Assembly (NCBI RefSeq): GCF_026626335.1 | Contig: NZ_JAPNTZ010000010.1 | Coordinates: 310,001-374,000 of the forward strand | Direction of reading: 5' to 3' | DNA: 64,000 nt | From: Paractinoplanes pyxinae | GTDB taxonomy: Bacteria > Actinomycetota > Actinomycetes > Mycobacteriales > Micromonosporaceae | Shown: positions 1 to 8,355 of the stretch, piece by piece | Layout of the letters: every line of letters begins with the position of its first letter | Position numbering within the stretch: position 1 is the first letter of the stretch | The notes under the pieces: model-generated | Told to the model about the DNA's origin: nothing | Databases searched by the model: none | What the model saw: the letters and a program-made list of their open reading frames with translations, nothing else | Position numbers and translations under genes: made by a program

Positions 1-60
1 ACCGACCCCTGGACCGTGCACGCCAGGGACATTCCCGAAGAGAAGGAGCCCCTGCTGTGA
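1..60 (+). CDS. 3' end of Nif3-like dinuclear metal-centre protein (partial)
   Basis: Only the last 19 codons are present, ending in TGA at 58-60; the residues TDPWTVHARD followed by an acidic tail resemble the C-terminus of actinobacterial Nif3/DUF34 proteins. The identification leans on context: the next two genes correspond to Rv2229c and Rv2228c, and their upstream neighbour in mycobacteria is the Nif3-like Rv2230c. The stop overlaps the GTG start of the next gene (GTGA), so the two are translationally coupled. Twenty codons are too few for an independent call. Confidence 0.55.
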   Translation, partial: TDPWTVHARDIPEEKEPLL

Positions 61-791
61 AGGCCTCGCCGGAAGCCCAGCGCCGCTTGCTCGACCTGCA
101 AGCCGTCGACACCGCCCTGGCCCAGCTCGCCCACCGGCGCAAGTCGCTGCCCGAGCTGGCCGAGATCGACGCCGTGGCGCGCGAGATCACCGCGCTCGAC
201 GACGAGCGGGTCCGGGCCCAGGTCGCGGTGGACGACCTGGACCGCGACATCAGCCGCTTCGAGAAGGACATCGAGCAGGTCCGTACGCGCAAGGAGCGCG
301 ACCAGAAGCGGCTCGACGCGGGTGGCGCGCTGCGCGAGATCGAGGGACTGCAGCACGAGCTGGCCACGCTCAACCGGCGGCAGAGCGAGCTCGAGGACGC
401 CGAGCTCGAGCTGATGGAGCAGCGCGAGACGGCCGACGCCGCGCTGGCCGAGGTGCAGGGCCGGCTCAACGCGGCGGCCGAACGGCGCGTGGCGGCCGAG
501 CGGCGGCGCGACGAGGCGCTGGCCGACATCGCCAAGGAGCAGGAGTTCAAGGCGGCCTCGCGGGGCCCGCTGGCCGCCGACCTGCCGGCCGACCTGGTCG
601 GGCTGTACGACAAGATCCGGACCGAGTCGGGCCTGGGCGCCGCGCTGTTCCAGTCCGGGCGCTGCGGCGGCTGCCGCATCGAGCTGTACGGCGCCGACCT
701 GGCCCGGGTCAAGGCGGCCGAGCCGGACGACGTGGTCCGCTGCGAGGAGTGCCGCCGCATCATGGTCCGCACCAAGGAATCGGGGCTATGA
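57..791 (+). CDS. C4-type zinc-ribbon coiled-coil protein (Rv2229c family)
   Basis: This 244-residue protein has a long charged coiled coil (about residues 5-175, rich in E, R, A and L heptads) followed by a C-terminal zinc ribbon with two CxxC pairs at C203/C206 and C229/C232. The family (COG1579) is annotated as possibly nucleic-acid binding; its biochemical role is not established. GTG at 57 is chosen because it overlaps the preceding stop as GTGA and no better start follows. The gene overlaps the RNase H gene by ATGA, giving a tight three-gene operon conserved with Mycobacterium. Length is typical for the family. Confidence 0.9.
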   Translation: MKASPEAQRRLLDLQAVDTALAQLAHRRKSLPELAEIDAVAREITALDDERVRAQVAVDDLDRDISRFEKDIEQVRTRKERDQKRLDAGGALREIEGLQHELATLNRRQSELEDAELELMEQRETADAALAEVQGRLNAAAERRVAAERRRDEALADIAKEQEFKAASRGPLAADLPADLVGLYDKIRTESGLGAALFQSGRCGGCRIELYGADLARVKAAEPDDVVRCEECRRIMVRTKESGL

Positions 792-1885
792 GGCTGACGG
801 TCGAGGCCGACGGCGGGTCGCGGGGCAACCCGGGCCCGGCCGGCTACGGCTCGGTGGTGCGCGACGGCGACGGCCAGGTGCTGCTCGAGCGGCAGGGCTC
901 GCTCGGCTTCACCACCAACAACGTGGCCGAGTACACGGGCCTGATCGAGGGGCTGAAGGCGGCCATCGAGCTGGGCGCGACCGAGGTCGACGTGCGGATG
1001 GACTCCAAGCTCGTGGTCGAGCAGATGTCCGGCCGCTGGCAGATCAAGAACGCCGGTCTGCGCCCGCTCGCGGCCGAGGCGGCCCAGCTGGTGGCCCGGA
1101 TCGGCAAGGTGTCGTTCGAGTGGATCCCGCGCGAGCGCAACAAGGCGGCCGACGCCCTGGCCAACCGGGCCATGGACGAGGCCGCGGGCAAGCCGGTGGC
1201 CGACCGGATCGAGCCCGAGGTGATCACCCCGGCCCCGCCGAAGTCATGGGCGCCGCCGTCGCTCGACAACGCGACCCGGCTCATCCTCGTCCGGCACGGG
1301 GAAAGCACCCTGACCAGCCAGGGGCGCTACTCGGGGCGCGGGGACGTGCCGCTCTCGGATCAGGGCGAGGCGCAGGCGATGGCGGCCGGCGGCCGGGTGG
1401 CCGGGCTCGCGCGCGACGTCACCGCGATCGTCAGCTCGCCGCTGAGCCGCTGCGTGCGTACGGCCGAATTGATCTCGGCCGAGGTCGGCGGGGTGCCGGT
1501 GACCGTGGTGGACGATCTGATCGAGGTCGACTTCGGCGTCTGGGAGGGGCTGACCTTCGCCGAGGCGCAGGAGCAGTGGCCGCGCGAGATGGAGTCGTGG
1601 CTCGCCTCGACGAGCGTGGCGCCGCCCGGGGGCGAGTCGTTCCAGGCGGTGGCCAAGCGGGTGCGCTCGGCTATGGCGACGGTCCTTACGACGTACGCGG
1701 GTGGGGTTGTCGTTGTCGTTTCGCACGTCTCGCCGATCAAGCTCATCCTGCGGGACGCGCTCGCGGCGTCGGACGCTTTCCTGCATCGGCTGTTCCTCGA
1801 CACGGCCGGCATCTCCACGATGGACGCCTGGCCCGACGGCAACATCGCCGTGCGCTCGGTGAACGAAACGGCGCATTTACGCTGA
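788..1885 (+). CDS. Bifunctional RNase HI / histidine phosphatase (Rv2228c-like)
   Basis: This 365-residue protein fuses two domains. The N-terminal RNase HI domain (residues 1-145) carries the DGGSRGNPGPAGYG motif with metal ligands D8, E48 and D72, and should cleave RNA in RNA/DNA hybrids. After a Pro/Ala-rich linker comes a histidine-phosphatase (CobC/alpha-ribazole phosphatase-like) domain with R169-H170-G171-E172, where H170 is the expected phospho-acceptor, and a second catalytic His at H313 (SHVSP). The same fusion and length (about 364 aa) are known for Rv2228c. ATG at 788 overlaps the upstream TGA. A start at 749 is in frame but lies inside the previous gene. Confidence 0.93.
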   Translation: MRLTVEADGGSRGNPGPAGYGSVVRDGDGQVLLERQGSLGFTTNNVAEYTGLIEGLKAAIELGATEVDVRMDSKLVVEQMSGRWQIKNAGLRPLAAEAAQLVARIGKVSFEWIPRERNKAADALANRAMDEAAGKPVADRIEPEVITPAPPKSWAPPSLDNATRLILVRHGESTLTSQGRYSGRGDVPLSDQGEAQAMAAGGRVAGLARDVTAIVSSPLSRCVRTAELISAEVGGVPVTVVDDLIEVDFGVWEGLTFAEAQEQWPREMESWLASTSVAPPGGESFQAVAKRVRSAMATVLTTYAGGVVVVVSHVSPIKLILRDALAASDAFLHRLFLDTAGISTMDAWPDGNIAVRSVNETAHLR

Positions 1886-1935
1886 TGTCCATAGGCGCAT
1901 ATTGATTCTGCTGGGCGAGACGTTTAGCTTCCTCG

Positions 1936-1955
1936 ATTAGGAAACTTTGTTCAAC
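1936..1955 (+). promoter_or_regulatory. TTAGGAAACTTT motif upstream of chitinase
   Basis: About 20-40 bases before the chitinase start there is an AT-rich segment reading ATTAGGAAACTTTGTTCAAC, standing out from the GC-rich surroundings. It looks like a half-degenerate palindrome of the TTAGGAAA/TTTCCTAA type that I associate with promoters of secreted polysaccharide hydrolases in actinomycetes. GAAAC and GTTTC (1941-1960) also form a short inverted repeat. The association is from memory and unverified here. A GGAGGG ribosome-binding site precedes the ATG. Confidence 0.35.
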
Positions 1956-1975
1956 GTTTCGCCCACGGAGGGCTC

Positions 1976-3256
1976 ATGCGCGTACTGACTCGCCGTCTCA
2001 TCGCCGCGGCGGCCATCGCGGCGGTGGCGTCGACGGCCGCCGCGACACCCGCACAAGCAACCGGCAAATCATATGTAAAGGTCGGATACTTCACCCAGTG
2101 GGGCATCTACGGCCGCGACTTCCAGCTGGCCAAGGTGCAGAAGTCCGGCGCCGCCGCCCGCCTCACCCACATCAACTACGCGTTCGGCCCGGTCACGGCG
2201 GACGGCCTCTGCGTCTCGGCCGACCCCTGGGCCGACTGGCAGACCCCGTTCACGGCCGAGAACAGCGTCGACGGCGTGGCCGACGTCGAGGGCCAGCCGC
2301 TGTCGGGCAACCTCAACCAGATCGCCGAGCTCAAGAAGAAGAACCCGAAGCTGCGGGTGCTGATCTCGCTGGGCGGCTGGACCGGATCCAAGTACTTCTC
2401 GGACGCGGCGCTGACCGACGCCTCCCGCAAGAAGCTCGTGTCGTCCTGCGTCGACCTGTGGATCAAGGGCAACCTGCCCGGCCTGCCGGCCGGGGCCGCG
2501 GCCGGCATCCTCGACGGCATCGACCTGGACTGGGAGTGGCCCGGCTCCGCGGGCGAGGTCGGCAACATCATCCGCCCCGAGGACAAGCGGAACTTCACCC
2601 TGCTGACGGCCGAGTTCCGGGCGCAGCTCAACGCCCTGTCCAAGACCACGCGTCACCACTACGACCTCACGGCCTTCCTCCCGGCCGCGCCGGTGAAGGT
2701 CGACGCCGGCTTCGAGGGCAAGATCTTCAAGTACCTCGACTTCGGCACGGTCCAGGGCTACGACTTCCACGGCTCGTGGGAGGCCCGCACCAACCAGCAG
2801 TCGGCGCTGCGCGTGCCGGCCGGCGCCCCCGACAACCCCGACTTCTCGTCCGAGGTGGCCATCAACAAGTGGCTCTCGCTCGGCGCCCCGCGCCACAAGC
2901 TGGTGCTCGGCGTGCCCTACTACAGCCAGGGCTGGACGGGCGTCACCGGTAGCAAGAACGGCCTGTTCGCCCCGGCCACGGGTCCGGCGCCGGGCAAGTT
3001 CGCGGCGGGCACCGAGGACTACAAGACGGTCAAGACGCTGCCCGGCTTCAAGGTCTACCGCGACCTCAAGGCCGGACACGCCTGGCTCTACGACGGCACC
3101 ACGTTCTGGACGTACGACGACCCGGCCGTGCTGCTGCAGAAGTCGCTGTGGATCCGCTCGAAGGGCCTGGGCGGCGCCATGATGTGGTCCCTGGACGGCG
3201 ACGACGCCAACGCGTCGCTGACGAAGGCCATCGCGACCGGCCTCTGGACCCCCTGA
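1976..3256 (+). CDS. Secreted GH18 chitinase
   Basis: This 426-residue protein begins with a Sec-type signal peptide (MRVLTRRL, Ala-rich core, probable cleavage after TPAQA near residue 28). The rest is a single GH18 TIM barrel: strand VGYFTQWGIYG near 36-46, SLGGWTGS near 131-138, and the catalytic DGIDLDWEWP at 180-189, where E187 is the acid/base and D185 the partner. No chitin-binding or fibronectin domain is present, which is shorter than many actinomycete chitinases. It should hydrolyse chitin beta-1,4 bonds outside the cell. ATG 1976 follows a good GGAGGG site. The gene is monocistronic and converges on the MFS gene through a shared hairpin. Confidence 0.93.
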   Translation: MRVLTRRLIAAAAIAAVASTAAATPAQATGKSYVKVGYFTQWGIYGRDFQLAKVQKSGAAARLTHINYAFGPVTADGLCVSADPWADWQTPFTAENSVDGVADVEGQPLSGNLNQIAELKKKNPKLRVLISLGGWTGSKYFSDAALTDASRKKLVSSCVDLWIKGNLPGLPAGAAAGILDGIDLDWEWPGSAGEVGNIIRPEDKRNFTLLTAEFRAQLNALSKTTRHHYDLTAFLPAAPVKVDAGFEGKIFKYLDFGTVQGYDFHGSWEARTNQQSALRVPAGAPDNPDFSSEVAINKWLSLGAPRHKLVLGVPYYSQGWTGVTGSKNGLFAPATGPAPGKFAAGTEDYKTVKTLPGFKVYRDLKAGHAWLYDGTTFWTYDDPAVLLQKSLWIRSKGLGGAMMWSLDGDDANASLTKAIATGLWTP

Positions 3257-3261
3257 TCGAC

Positions 3262-3297
3262 GGTCGGGGGTGTGCCTGACGGGCACACCGCCGACCC
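3262..3297. terminator. Bidirectional hairpin between chitinase and MFS genes
   Basis: GGTCGG..GTGTGCC-TGAC-GGGCACAC..CCGACC folds into a long stem with a four-base loop, placed six bases after the chitinase stop and six before the MFS stop. There is no T-tract, as is usual for high-GC actinomycete terminators. Its position between convergent stops suggests it ends transcription from both sides. Confidence 0.7.
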
Positions 3298-3302
3298 GCC
3301 CT

Positions 3303-4448
3303 TCATCGGCGGAGCACCGAGGCGCCCAGGGTCATGACGACCATGAGGCCGACGATCACGGCGAAGGACACCGTCAGGGACGACAGGTGGGCGATGCCGC
3401 CGATGATGCCGGGGGCGATCAGGCCACTTCCGTACGCGATGCCGGCCACCCCGGCGATGCTGCGGCCCGGGTGCTCGCTGCTGCGGCCGGCCGCCGCGAA
3501 GACGAGCGGCACCACCACCGCGATGCCGACGCCGAGCAGGCCGAAGCCGGCGATGACCAGCGCCACCGGCTCGAGCAGGACGACCATCAGGGCTCCGAGC
3601 GTGGCGCAGACCCCGCTGATGCGTACGGTGCGGACCGGACCCAGCTTCTGCACCACCCAGTCGCCGCCGAAGCGGGCCGCGGCCATGCAGACCGAGAAGA
3701 TCGACACCGTGGCGGCGGCGGTCGCGGCGGGGTGGTTGAGCAGGTCCCGTACGTAGACCGCGGCCCAGTCGAGGCTGGCGCCCTCGGCGAAGACGGCGCA
3801 CAGGCCGATCAGCCCGATCGGCAGGACCGCCTTCGACGGCAGGGCGAACGCGGGCGGCTCCTCGAGCGACGGCTCCGGCCGGTGCGGCACGATGCCCAGC
3901 GACGCCACCAGCACCACGACCGCGAGCACCCCGACGGTGATCGCGAAGTGGGCCGGCGCCCCCAGCCCTTCCCGCGCGGCGAACACGGCGATCGCCGAGC
4001 CGCCCAGCCCGCCCACGCTCCACCACCCGTGGAAGCTCGACATGACGGACTTCCCGTACCGCTCCTCGACCAGGACGGCGTGCGCGTTCATGGCCACGTC
4101 GGCCAGCCCGGCCGCCGCGCCGTAGGCCACCAGCGTCACGCAGAGCAGCCACAACGTGGTCGGCAGGGCGGGCAGAAGGAGCGCCGACACCCAGGCCAGC
4201 ATCAGGACCCGTACGAGCGAACGCAGATCGAACCGATGCACGAGCCGCCCCGACAACGGCATCGCCAGCAGCGCCCCGACCCCCGGCATCAGCAGCGCGA
4301 TCCCCAGCCCGCCGGGCCCCACCCCCACATGATCGGCGATCCACGGCACCCGAGCCGCGAACGTCCCGGTCACCGCCCCGTGCGCCGCGAAGATGGCCGA
4401 GGTGGCGACCCGGGCCCGCCGCAGGTGCGGCAATTCGGTGCTGATCAT
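3303..4448 (-). CDS. MFS transporter
   Basis: This 381-residue protein has about 12 hydrophobic segments and the major-facilitator layout, with a GRLVHRF-type loop after TM2. It resembles YbjJ/FucP-like MFS proteins of unknown substrate; I cannot assign a solute. Start ATG at 4448 (MISTELPHLRR) is chosen because the open frame upstream runs antisense through the divergent VOC gene. It is divergent from that gene across a 48-bp gap, so the two promoters must be close or overlapping. Confidence 0.8.
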   Translation of the reverse strand: MISTELPHLRRARVATSAIFAAHGAVTGTFAARVPWIADHVGVGPGGLGIALLMPGVGALLAMPLSGRLVHRFDLRSLVRVLMLAWVSALLLPALPTTLWLLCVTLVAYGAAAGLADVAMNAHAVLVEERYGKSVMSSFHGWWSVGGLGGSAIAVFAAREGLGAPAHFAITVGVLAVVVLVASLGIVPHRPEPSLEEPPAFALPSKAVLPIGLIGLCAVFAEGASLDWAAVYVRDLLNHPAATAAATVSIFSVCMAAARFGGDWVVQKLGPVRTVRISGVCATLGALMVVLLEPVALVIAGFGLLGVGIAVVVPLVFAAAGRSSEHPGRSIAGVAGIAYGSGLIAPGIIGGIAHLSSLTVSFAVIVGLMVVMTLGASVLRR

Positions 4449-4496
4449 GCTCCTGAGAATAGAGTCGGGCCGGGACTTCGCGAGAGAGGAGCTTCG

Positions 4497-4913
4497 ATGC
4501 CGTTGCGCAGGCGTAAGCAGTGGTGGGGGGTCACGTTGGACGCGCCGGACGGGGCGGCCTTGGGGCGGTTTTATGCTCGTCTGCTCGACTGGCAGTTCTT
4601 TCCGGAAGAGAACGGGCTGGGCGGGGCCGTCGCGCCGTCGGAGAATGCCGGCTACAACCTCGGGTTTCAGACGGAGAAGAATTACGTACGGCCGGTGTGG
4701 CCGTCCGAGGCCGGCCGGCCGCAGATGTCCATGCACCTGGAAATCGAAGTCGACGACCTGGACGAGGCGGTGGCGCACGCCGTCGCGGTGGGGGCGACTC
4801 CGGCCGAGTTTCAGCCGCAGGAAACGGTCCGGGTCATGATCGATCCGGCCGGGCATCCGTTCTGCCTCTATCTGGGGGAGTCAGACGAAATTGAAGAGGC
4901 GGACGTCCGCTAG
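4497..4913 (+). CDS. VOC-family (glyoxalase/bleomycin-resistance fold) protein
   Basis: This 138-residue protein shows the beta-alpha-beta-beta-beta VOC pattern: GVTLDAPDGAALGRFYARLLDW near residues 11-32, the second half starting HLEIEVDDLDEAVAHAVAVGA, and PAGHPFCLY near the end. These are usually metal-dependent dioxygenases, glyoxalases or binding proteins; the substrate is unknown. ATG 4497 follows a GAGAGGAG site. The 3' end overlaps the convergent methyltransferase gene by 33 bases. Confidence 0.8.
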   Translation: MPLRRRKQWWGVTLDAPDGAALGRFYARLLDWQFFPEENGLGGAVAPSENAGYNLGFQTEKNYVRPVWPSEAGRPQMSMHLEIEVDDLDEAVAHAVAVGATPAEFQPQETVRVMIDPAGHPFCLYLGESDEIEEADVR

Positions 4914-5468
4914 GTACGGGTCGGGATCGCGGTCGAGGCGGTGCAGGCCGACCCGGAAACGGGCGTCGTCGGGGGCGGTGAACCCCAATTCGGTGAAGCC
5001 GTTTCCGGCGAAGATTTCCCGTACGTCGGACGAGCCCGCGCGGGTCCAGACAACGGCGCCGCCGGGCGTCAGCAGGCTGGGCAGTGCCGCGATGGTCCGG
5101 CGGGTGTCCTCGTACGAAATGTTGCCGAACACGCCGCAGGCGAGCACGATTTCGGCCGGGGCGATTTCCGCGTACGGCGTCGTTGTCCCCGCATCCCCGG
5201 TGATCACCGTGACGCCCTCGCCGGCCGCCGCCCGGGCCCGCGCGGCAAGCTCCGAATCCCATTCCACCAGCACGGCTCGGGAACCCGGGGGCAGCAGCGG
5301 CAGCACATCGCGCCCGTCGCCCGCGCACATGCTGATCACGCGGCGCGGACGGTCGAGGAGCGGGCGCAGATAGCCCCGCACCACCTCGAGCCGCCGGGCC
5401 AGGGACGAGCCCGGAATCTCGTACTCGTCATGCCATTTGATCCAGTCGCGGGTCACAGCCCACGACAA
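4881..5468 (-). CDS. SAM-dependent methyltransferase-like protein
   Basis: This 195-residue protein has a class I methyltransferase core: VISMCAGDGRDVLPLL is the glycine-rich SAM loop (near 45-60), then VEWDSELAARARAA and VTVITGDAG. The N-terminal sequence WIKWHDEYEIPGSSLARRLEVVRGYL and this AGDGRD variant are common in actinomycete small methyltransferases of unknown substrate. It converges on the VOC gene with a 33-base overlap. Confidence 0.75.
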   Translation of the reverse strand: MSWAVTRDWIKWHDEYEIPGSSLARRLEVVRGYLRPLLDRPRRVISMCAGDGRDVLPLLPPGSRAVLVEWDSELAARARAAAGEGVTVITGDAGTTTPYAEIAPAEIVLACGVFGNISYEDTRRTIAALPSLLTPGGAVVWTRAGSSDVREIFAGNGFTELGFTAPDDARFRVGLHRLDRDPDPYLADVRLFNFV

Positions 5469-5529
5469 TAGAGAACGCCGCGCCCTTGGCGGAGGGCACG
5501 GCGTCTCCTTGACCCGGGAGCGGGTCAGG

Positions 5530-7176
5530 TCAGGTCGACGACTTGTGGTCGACCGCGGCCGCCACGTCCTGGTCGACGCGCGGGTCGCCCTCGTCGGCGA
5601 AATAGTCGTCCTGGGTGGTGCCGTCCACTCCGTCCGGCGTTTTCGTGGCCCGCAGAATGAACGTGACGATGACCGCCACCAGCAGGTTCACGATGACCGT
5701 GACGAAGCCGACGTAAATGGTGCGCTTGGTGTCGAAGCCGAAGTCCGAGAGCGGGAACGCCGAGCCGCCGAAATGCGCCTTGCCGTTCGCCGGGTTCGGG
5801 ATCTGCCACAGCATCCACATCGACATCGCCATGCCGACGGCCCAGCCCGCGATCAGCCCGCCGCGGTGCAGCCACCGGGTGAACAGGCCGAGCGCCACCG
5901 CCGGGGCCGTCTGCAGAATGATGATGCCGCCGATCAGCTGCAGGTCGATGGAGAACTGCGGGTCGAGGAAGACGATGCAGGCGACCGCGCCGACCTTCAC
6001 CACCAGCGAGGTGATTTTCGAGACGCGCGCCTCCTGGGCGTTGGTCGCGTCCTTCCGCAGATACTCCTTGTAGATGTTGCGGGTGAACAGATTCGCCGCG
6101 GCGATCGACATGATGGCGGCGGGGACCAGCGCGCCGATGCCGATGGCGGCGAAGGCGACACCCGCGAACCACGCCGGGAACTGCATGTCGAAGAGCAGCG
6201 GCACGACCGTGTTGCTGTCGACCGTTCCTTCCGTCGCGCCGGGCAGCGGCTTCACACCGGACGCGATTGCCGCGTACCCCAGAAGCGCAAGCAGGCCGAG
6301 CAGGAAACTGTAGGCCGGCAGGGCCGACATGTTCCGCTTGATGACGTTGCGATTCTTGCTGGCCAGCACGCCGGTGATGCTGTGCGGATAGAGGAACAGC
6401 GCGAGCGCCGAGCCGAGGGCCAGCGTGATGTACTGCAGCTGGTTGTTGGCATTCAGGGTGATGCCGTCGTTCGGATTCGGTGACGCCGTGAATTTCGCCT
6501 CGGCCGCGTCGAAGATGCTGCCCCAGCCGCCCAGCTTGTAGGGCAGATAGATGACCGCCACCAGGATCACGATGTAGATCAGGGTGTCTTTGACGAAAGC
6601 GATAAGAGCCGGCGCCCGAAGACCCGATTGATAGGTGTACGCGGCGAGAATCGCGAAGGCGATGATGATGGGCGCATGCCGCGCGAGCACGCTGTCGCCG
6701 GTCACGCCCATCGTTTTCAGCACCGCTTCGATGCCGATCAACTGCAGGGCGATGTACGGCATGGTGGCGACGATGCCCGTGATGGCGATCAGCAGAGCCA
6801 GCGTCGGCGAATCGAACCGGGTGCGCACGAAATCGGCCGGCGTCACAAATCCGTGCCGGTGCGAGACCGACCACAGCCGAATGAGGATCAGGAAGAACAG
6901 CGGATAGATGACGATGGTGTACGGCACGGCGAAGAACCCGGCCGCGCCGGCGCCGAAGATCAGGGCCGGCACCGCGACGAACGTGTACGCCGTGTAGAGA
7001 TCACCGCCGACCAGGAACCAGGTGATCCACCCGCCGAAGCTGCGGCCGCCCAGACCCCACTCGTCGAGGTGTTCCATGTCCTTCGGCGCCCGCCACCGCG
7101 CCGCGACGAAGCCCATGCCGCTGACCAGCAGGAACAGCAGGGTGAAGATGACGATCTCGGTCACGTGGTCGCCCAT
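5530..7176 (-). CDS. Sodium:solute symporter, monocarboxylate-permease type
   Basis: This 548-residue membrane protein has about 13 predicted transmembrane segments and SSS-family features: GLGGRSFGGWITWFLVGGDLYTAYTF early, a GFVTPADFVRTRF loop, and an SIAAANLFTRNIYKEYL segment. It most resembles MctP/ActP-type permeases that take up acetate, pyruvate or lactate with sodium; the substrate is inferred. The C-terminus is acidic and Asp-rich. It starts four bases after the stop of the DUF3311 gene, a pairing typical of actinobacterial symporters of this class, so the two probably form one transporter unit. Confidence 0.85.
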   Translation of the reverse strand: MGDHVTEIVIFTLLFLLVSGMGFVAARWRAPKDMEHLDEWGLGGRSFGGWITWFLVGGDLYTAYTFVAVPALIFGAGAAGFFAVPYTIVIYPLFFLILIRLWSVSHRHGFVTPADFVRTRFDSPTLALLIAITGIVATMPYIALQLIGIEAVLKTMGVTGDSVLARHAPIIIAFAILAAYTYQSGLRAPALIAFVKDTLIYIVILVAVIYLPYKLGGWGSIFDAAEAKFTASPNPNDGITLNANNQLQYITLALGSALALFLYPHSITGVLASKNRNVIKRNMSALPAYSFLLGLLALLGYAAIASGVKPLPGATEGTVDSNTVVPLLFDMQFPAWFAGVAFAAIGIGALVPAAIMSIAAANLFTRNIYKEYLRKDATNAQEARVSKITSLVVKVGAVACIVFLDPQFSIDLQLIGGIIILQTAPAVALGLFTRWLHRGGLIAGWAVGMAMSMWMLWQIPNPANGKAHFGGSAFPLSDFGFDTKRTIYVGFVTVIVNLLVAVIVTFILRATKTPDGVDGTTQDDYFADEGDPRVDQDVAAAVDHKSST

Positions 7177-7180
7177 GCGG

Positions 7181-7408
7181 TCACCGCCTCTTCGTCATCT
7201 GGTAGACGATCGAGGTGGTGGTCACGCCGACCAGGATGAACAGGAACTGCAGCCAGTAGAACGCGGGAAAGCCCCACAACCGGGGCGAGTCGTGGTTGAA
7301 CAGTGGTGTCAGAACCGGCAGCACGATGGGGATCAGGAGCAGCCAGTTCCAGGGGCTGCGATCGCTGCGGGCTGCGGGCACCGCTTTCGGCGTCTCGGGG
7401 TCCGCCAT
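7181..7408 (-). CDS. DUF3311 small membrane subunit
   Basis: This 75-residue protein has two transmembrane helices (WLLLIPIVLPVLTPLF and FPAFYWLQFLFILVGVTTTSIVY) and a charged tail MTKRR, matching the DUF3311 family that accompanies sodium:solute symporters. Its job is not established; it is likely an accessory subunit. The start ATG at 7408 is preceded by GGAGG. It is the first gene of the two-gene operon. Confidence 0.85.
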   Translation of the reverse strand: MADPETPKAVPAARSDRSPWNWLLLIPIVLPVLTPLFNHDSPRLWGFPAFYWLQFLFILVGVTTTSIVYQMTKRR

Positions 7409-7426
7409 CAGCCGTACCTCCTAGCA

Positions 7427-7446
7427 ACTGTGGAGACGGTCACAGT
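7427..7446. promoter_or_regulatory. Inverted repeat upstream of the symporter operon
   Basis: ACTGTG and CACAGT form perfect 6-base arms separated by 8 bases, 19 bases upstream of the DUF3311 start and next to its ribosome-binding site. The spacing suits a dimeric repressor. No regulator gene is adjacent. Confidence 0.4.
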
Positions 7447-7539
7447 CACGCTAACGAGACGGCTCGCTCACAGGCGATCATCGTGCGCCGAGCGGCGCGG
7501 AAGGTGCGCCGAACGGCGTACGCGCAGGTGACGCGCTAG

Positions 7540-7592
7540 CACAGATCGCCAAGATCAGGCGGCTGTCCACAGGGCCATCCGTTGTCCACAGG
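7540..7592 (+). repeat. Paired DnaA-box-like element, copy 1
   Basis: CTGTCCACA (7563-7571) and TTGTCCACA (7582-7590) lie 19 bases apart; the second matches the actinobacterial DnaA-box consensus. The preceding CACAGATCGCC and the spacing are repeated at 8828-8880, so this is a roughly 52-bp repeat and not two chance 9-mers. The surrounding 7409-7668 gap otherwise holds only the symporter promoter region and the leader of the DUF397 gene. Confidence 0.55.
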
Positions 7593-7668
7593 TCGACGTG
7601 TTCGGCGCGCACCCGTCGGTCGGATCGGCCCAGACTCGCAGGCATCAACAAACCGTGAGGAGTTCGTG

Positions 7669-7896
7669 ATGACCTATCAGGATTCGTCCGTTCCGGCCGG
7701 CGTCCCGTCAGTCTGGCGGAAGGGCAGCCGCAGCAACGGCAACGGCGGCAACAACTGCGTCGAGGTGGCCTTCCTCGAGAGCGGCGTCGCGGTCCGCGAC
7801 AGCAAGGACCGTTCCGGGCCGGCCCTGACGTTCACGGCGGCGGAGTGGTCCGCCTTCGTCGGCTCCGCCAAGGACGGCGAATTCGATCTGCCCTGA
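7669..7896 (+). CDS. DUF397 protein
   Basis: This 75-residue protein carries the DUF397 hallmarks W-R-K-G-S-R-S-N, G-N-N-C-V-E-V-A, V-A-V-R-D-S-K and FTAAEWSAFVGSAKDGEFDL. DUF397 proteins usually sit beside an XRE/DUF5753 regulator as a regulator/partner pair (the whiJ-like systems); this one is an orphan, the only XRE/DUF5753 gene in the window being 42 kb away with different small partners. Start ATG 7669 follows a GAGGAG site. A GTG three bases upstream is an alternative. Confidence 0.85.
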   Translation: MTYQDSSVPAGVPSVWRKGSRSNGNGGNNCVEVAFLESGVAVRDSKDRSGPALTFTAAEWSAFVGSAKDGEFDLP

Positions 7897-7908
7897 CCAC
7901 CGGCAGGA

Positions 7909-8355
7909 TCAGGCGGTGTGGGTGGCCGCCGACGGCCAGATGCCGCCGTCGGCGAAGCGGGCGGCCCAGTAGTACGGGTTGAGGTCGAGCAGGGTGCGAG
8001 CCGACCATCCCGACGGGCTCTGCGGATCGCCCACACCGACCTGCACGTCAGGCCCCCACAGGGCGAGGCGTTCCTGGCAGATGCCGCACGGCGCCAGCAC
8101 GAAAATCTCGGTGGCGCCGGCCTCGCGCCCCACGCAGACCGACGCCGTGACCCGCTTGTCGAGCGTGTAGGCCTGGCAGATGGCCCCGGTCTCGTGGCAC
8201 AGCGTGACCCCGGCGTTGATGTTGTCGAGGCAGACGCTGGTCAGGATCTGGCCGTCCGCCAGGCGTACGGCTGCGGCCCCGCCGTACTGGTCAGCCGGCC
8301 ACCGCCGGTTCATCTGGTCGACGGCCGCGTCCACGAGTCGCTGATCAAGTTCCAT
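7909..8355 (-). CDS. Cytidine deaminase-like protein
   Basis: This 148-residue protein has a complete zinc deaminase site: C53-H54-E55 (CxE, with C53 as ligand and E55 as the proton shuttle) and P89-C90-G-I-C93 (PCxxC). Length matches tetrameric CDA or blasticidin-S-deaminase-like enzymes. It probably deaminates cytidine/deoxycytidine or a related nucleoside. The C-terminal LNPYYWAARF segment aligns with the CDA tail. Its start overlaps the end of the upstream hypothetical by 11 bases. Confidence 0.82.
   Translation of the reverse strand: MELDQRLVDAAVDQMNRRWPADQYGGAAAVRLADGQILTSVCLDNINAGVTLCHETGAICQAYTLDKRVTASVCVGREAGATEIFVLAPCGICQERLALWGPDVQVGVGDPQSPSGWSARTLLDLNPYYWAARFADGGIWPSAATHTA

Noticed and set aside
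2069..3286. 405-codon open frame antisense to the chitinase
   Set aside because: It is an antisense shadow caused by GC bias; the chitinase frame has a signal peptide and catalytic motif, while this frame has no recognisable domain.
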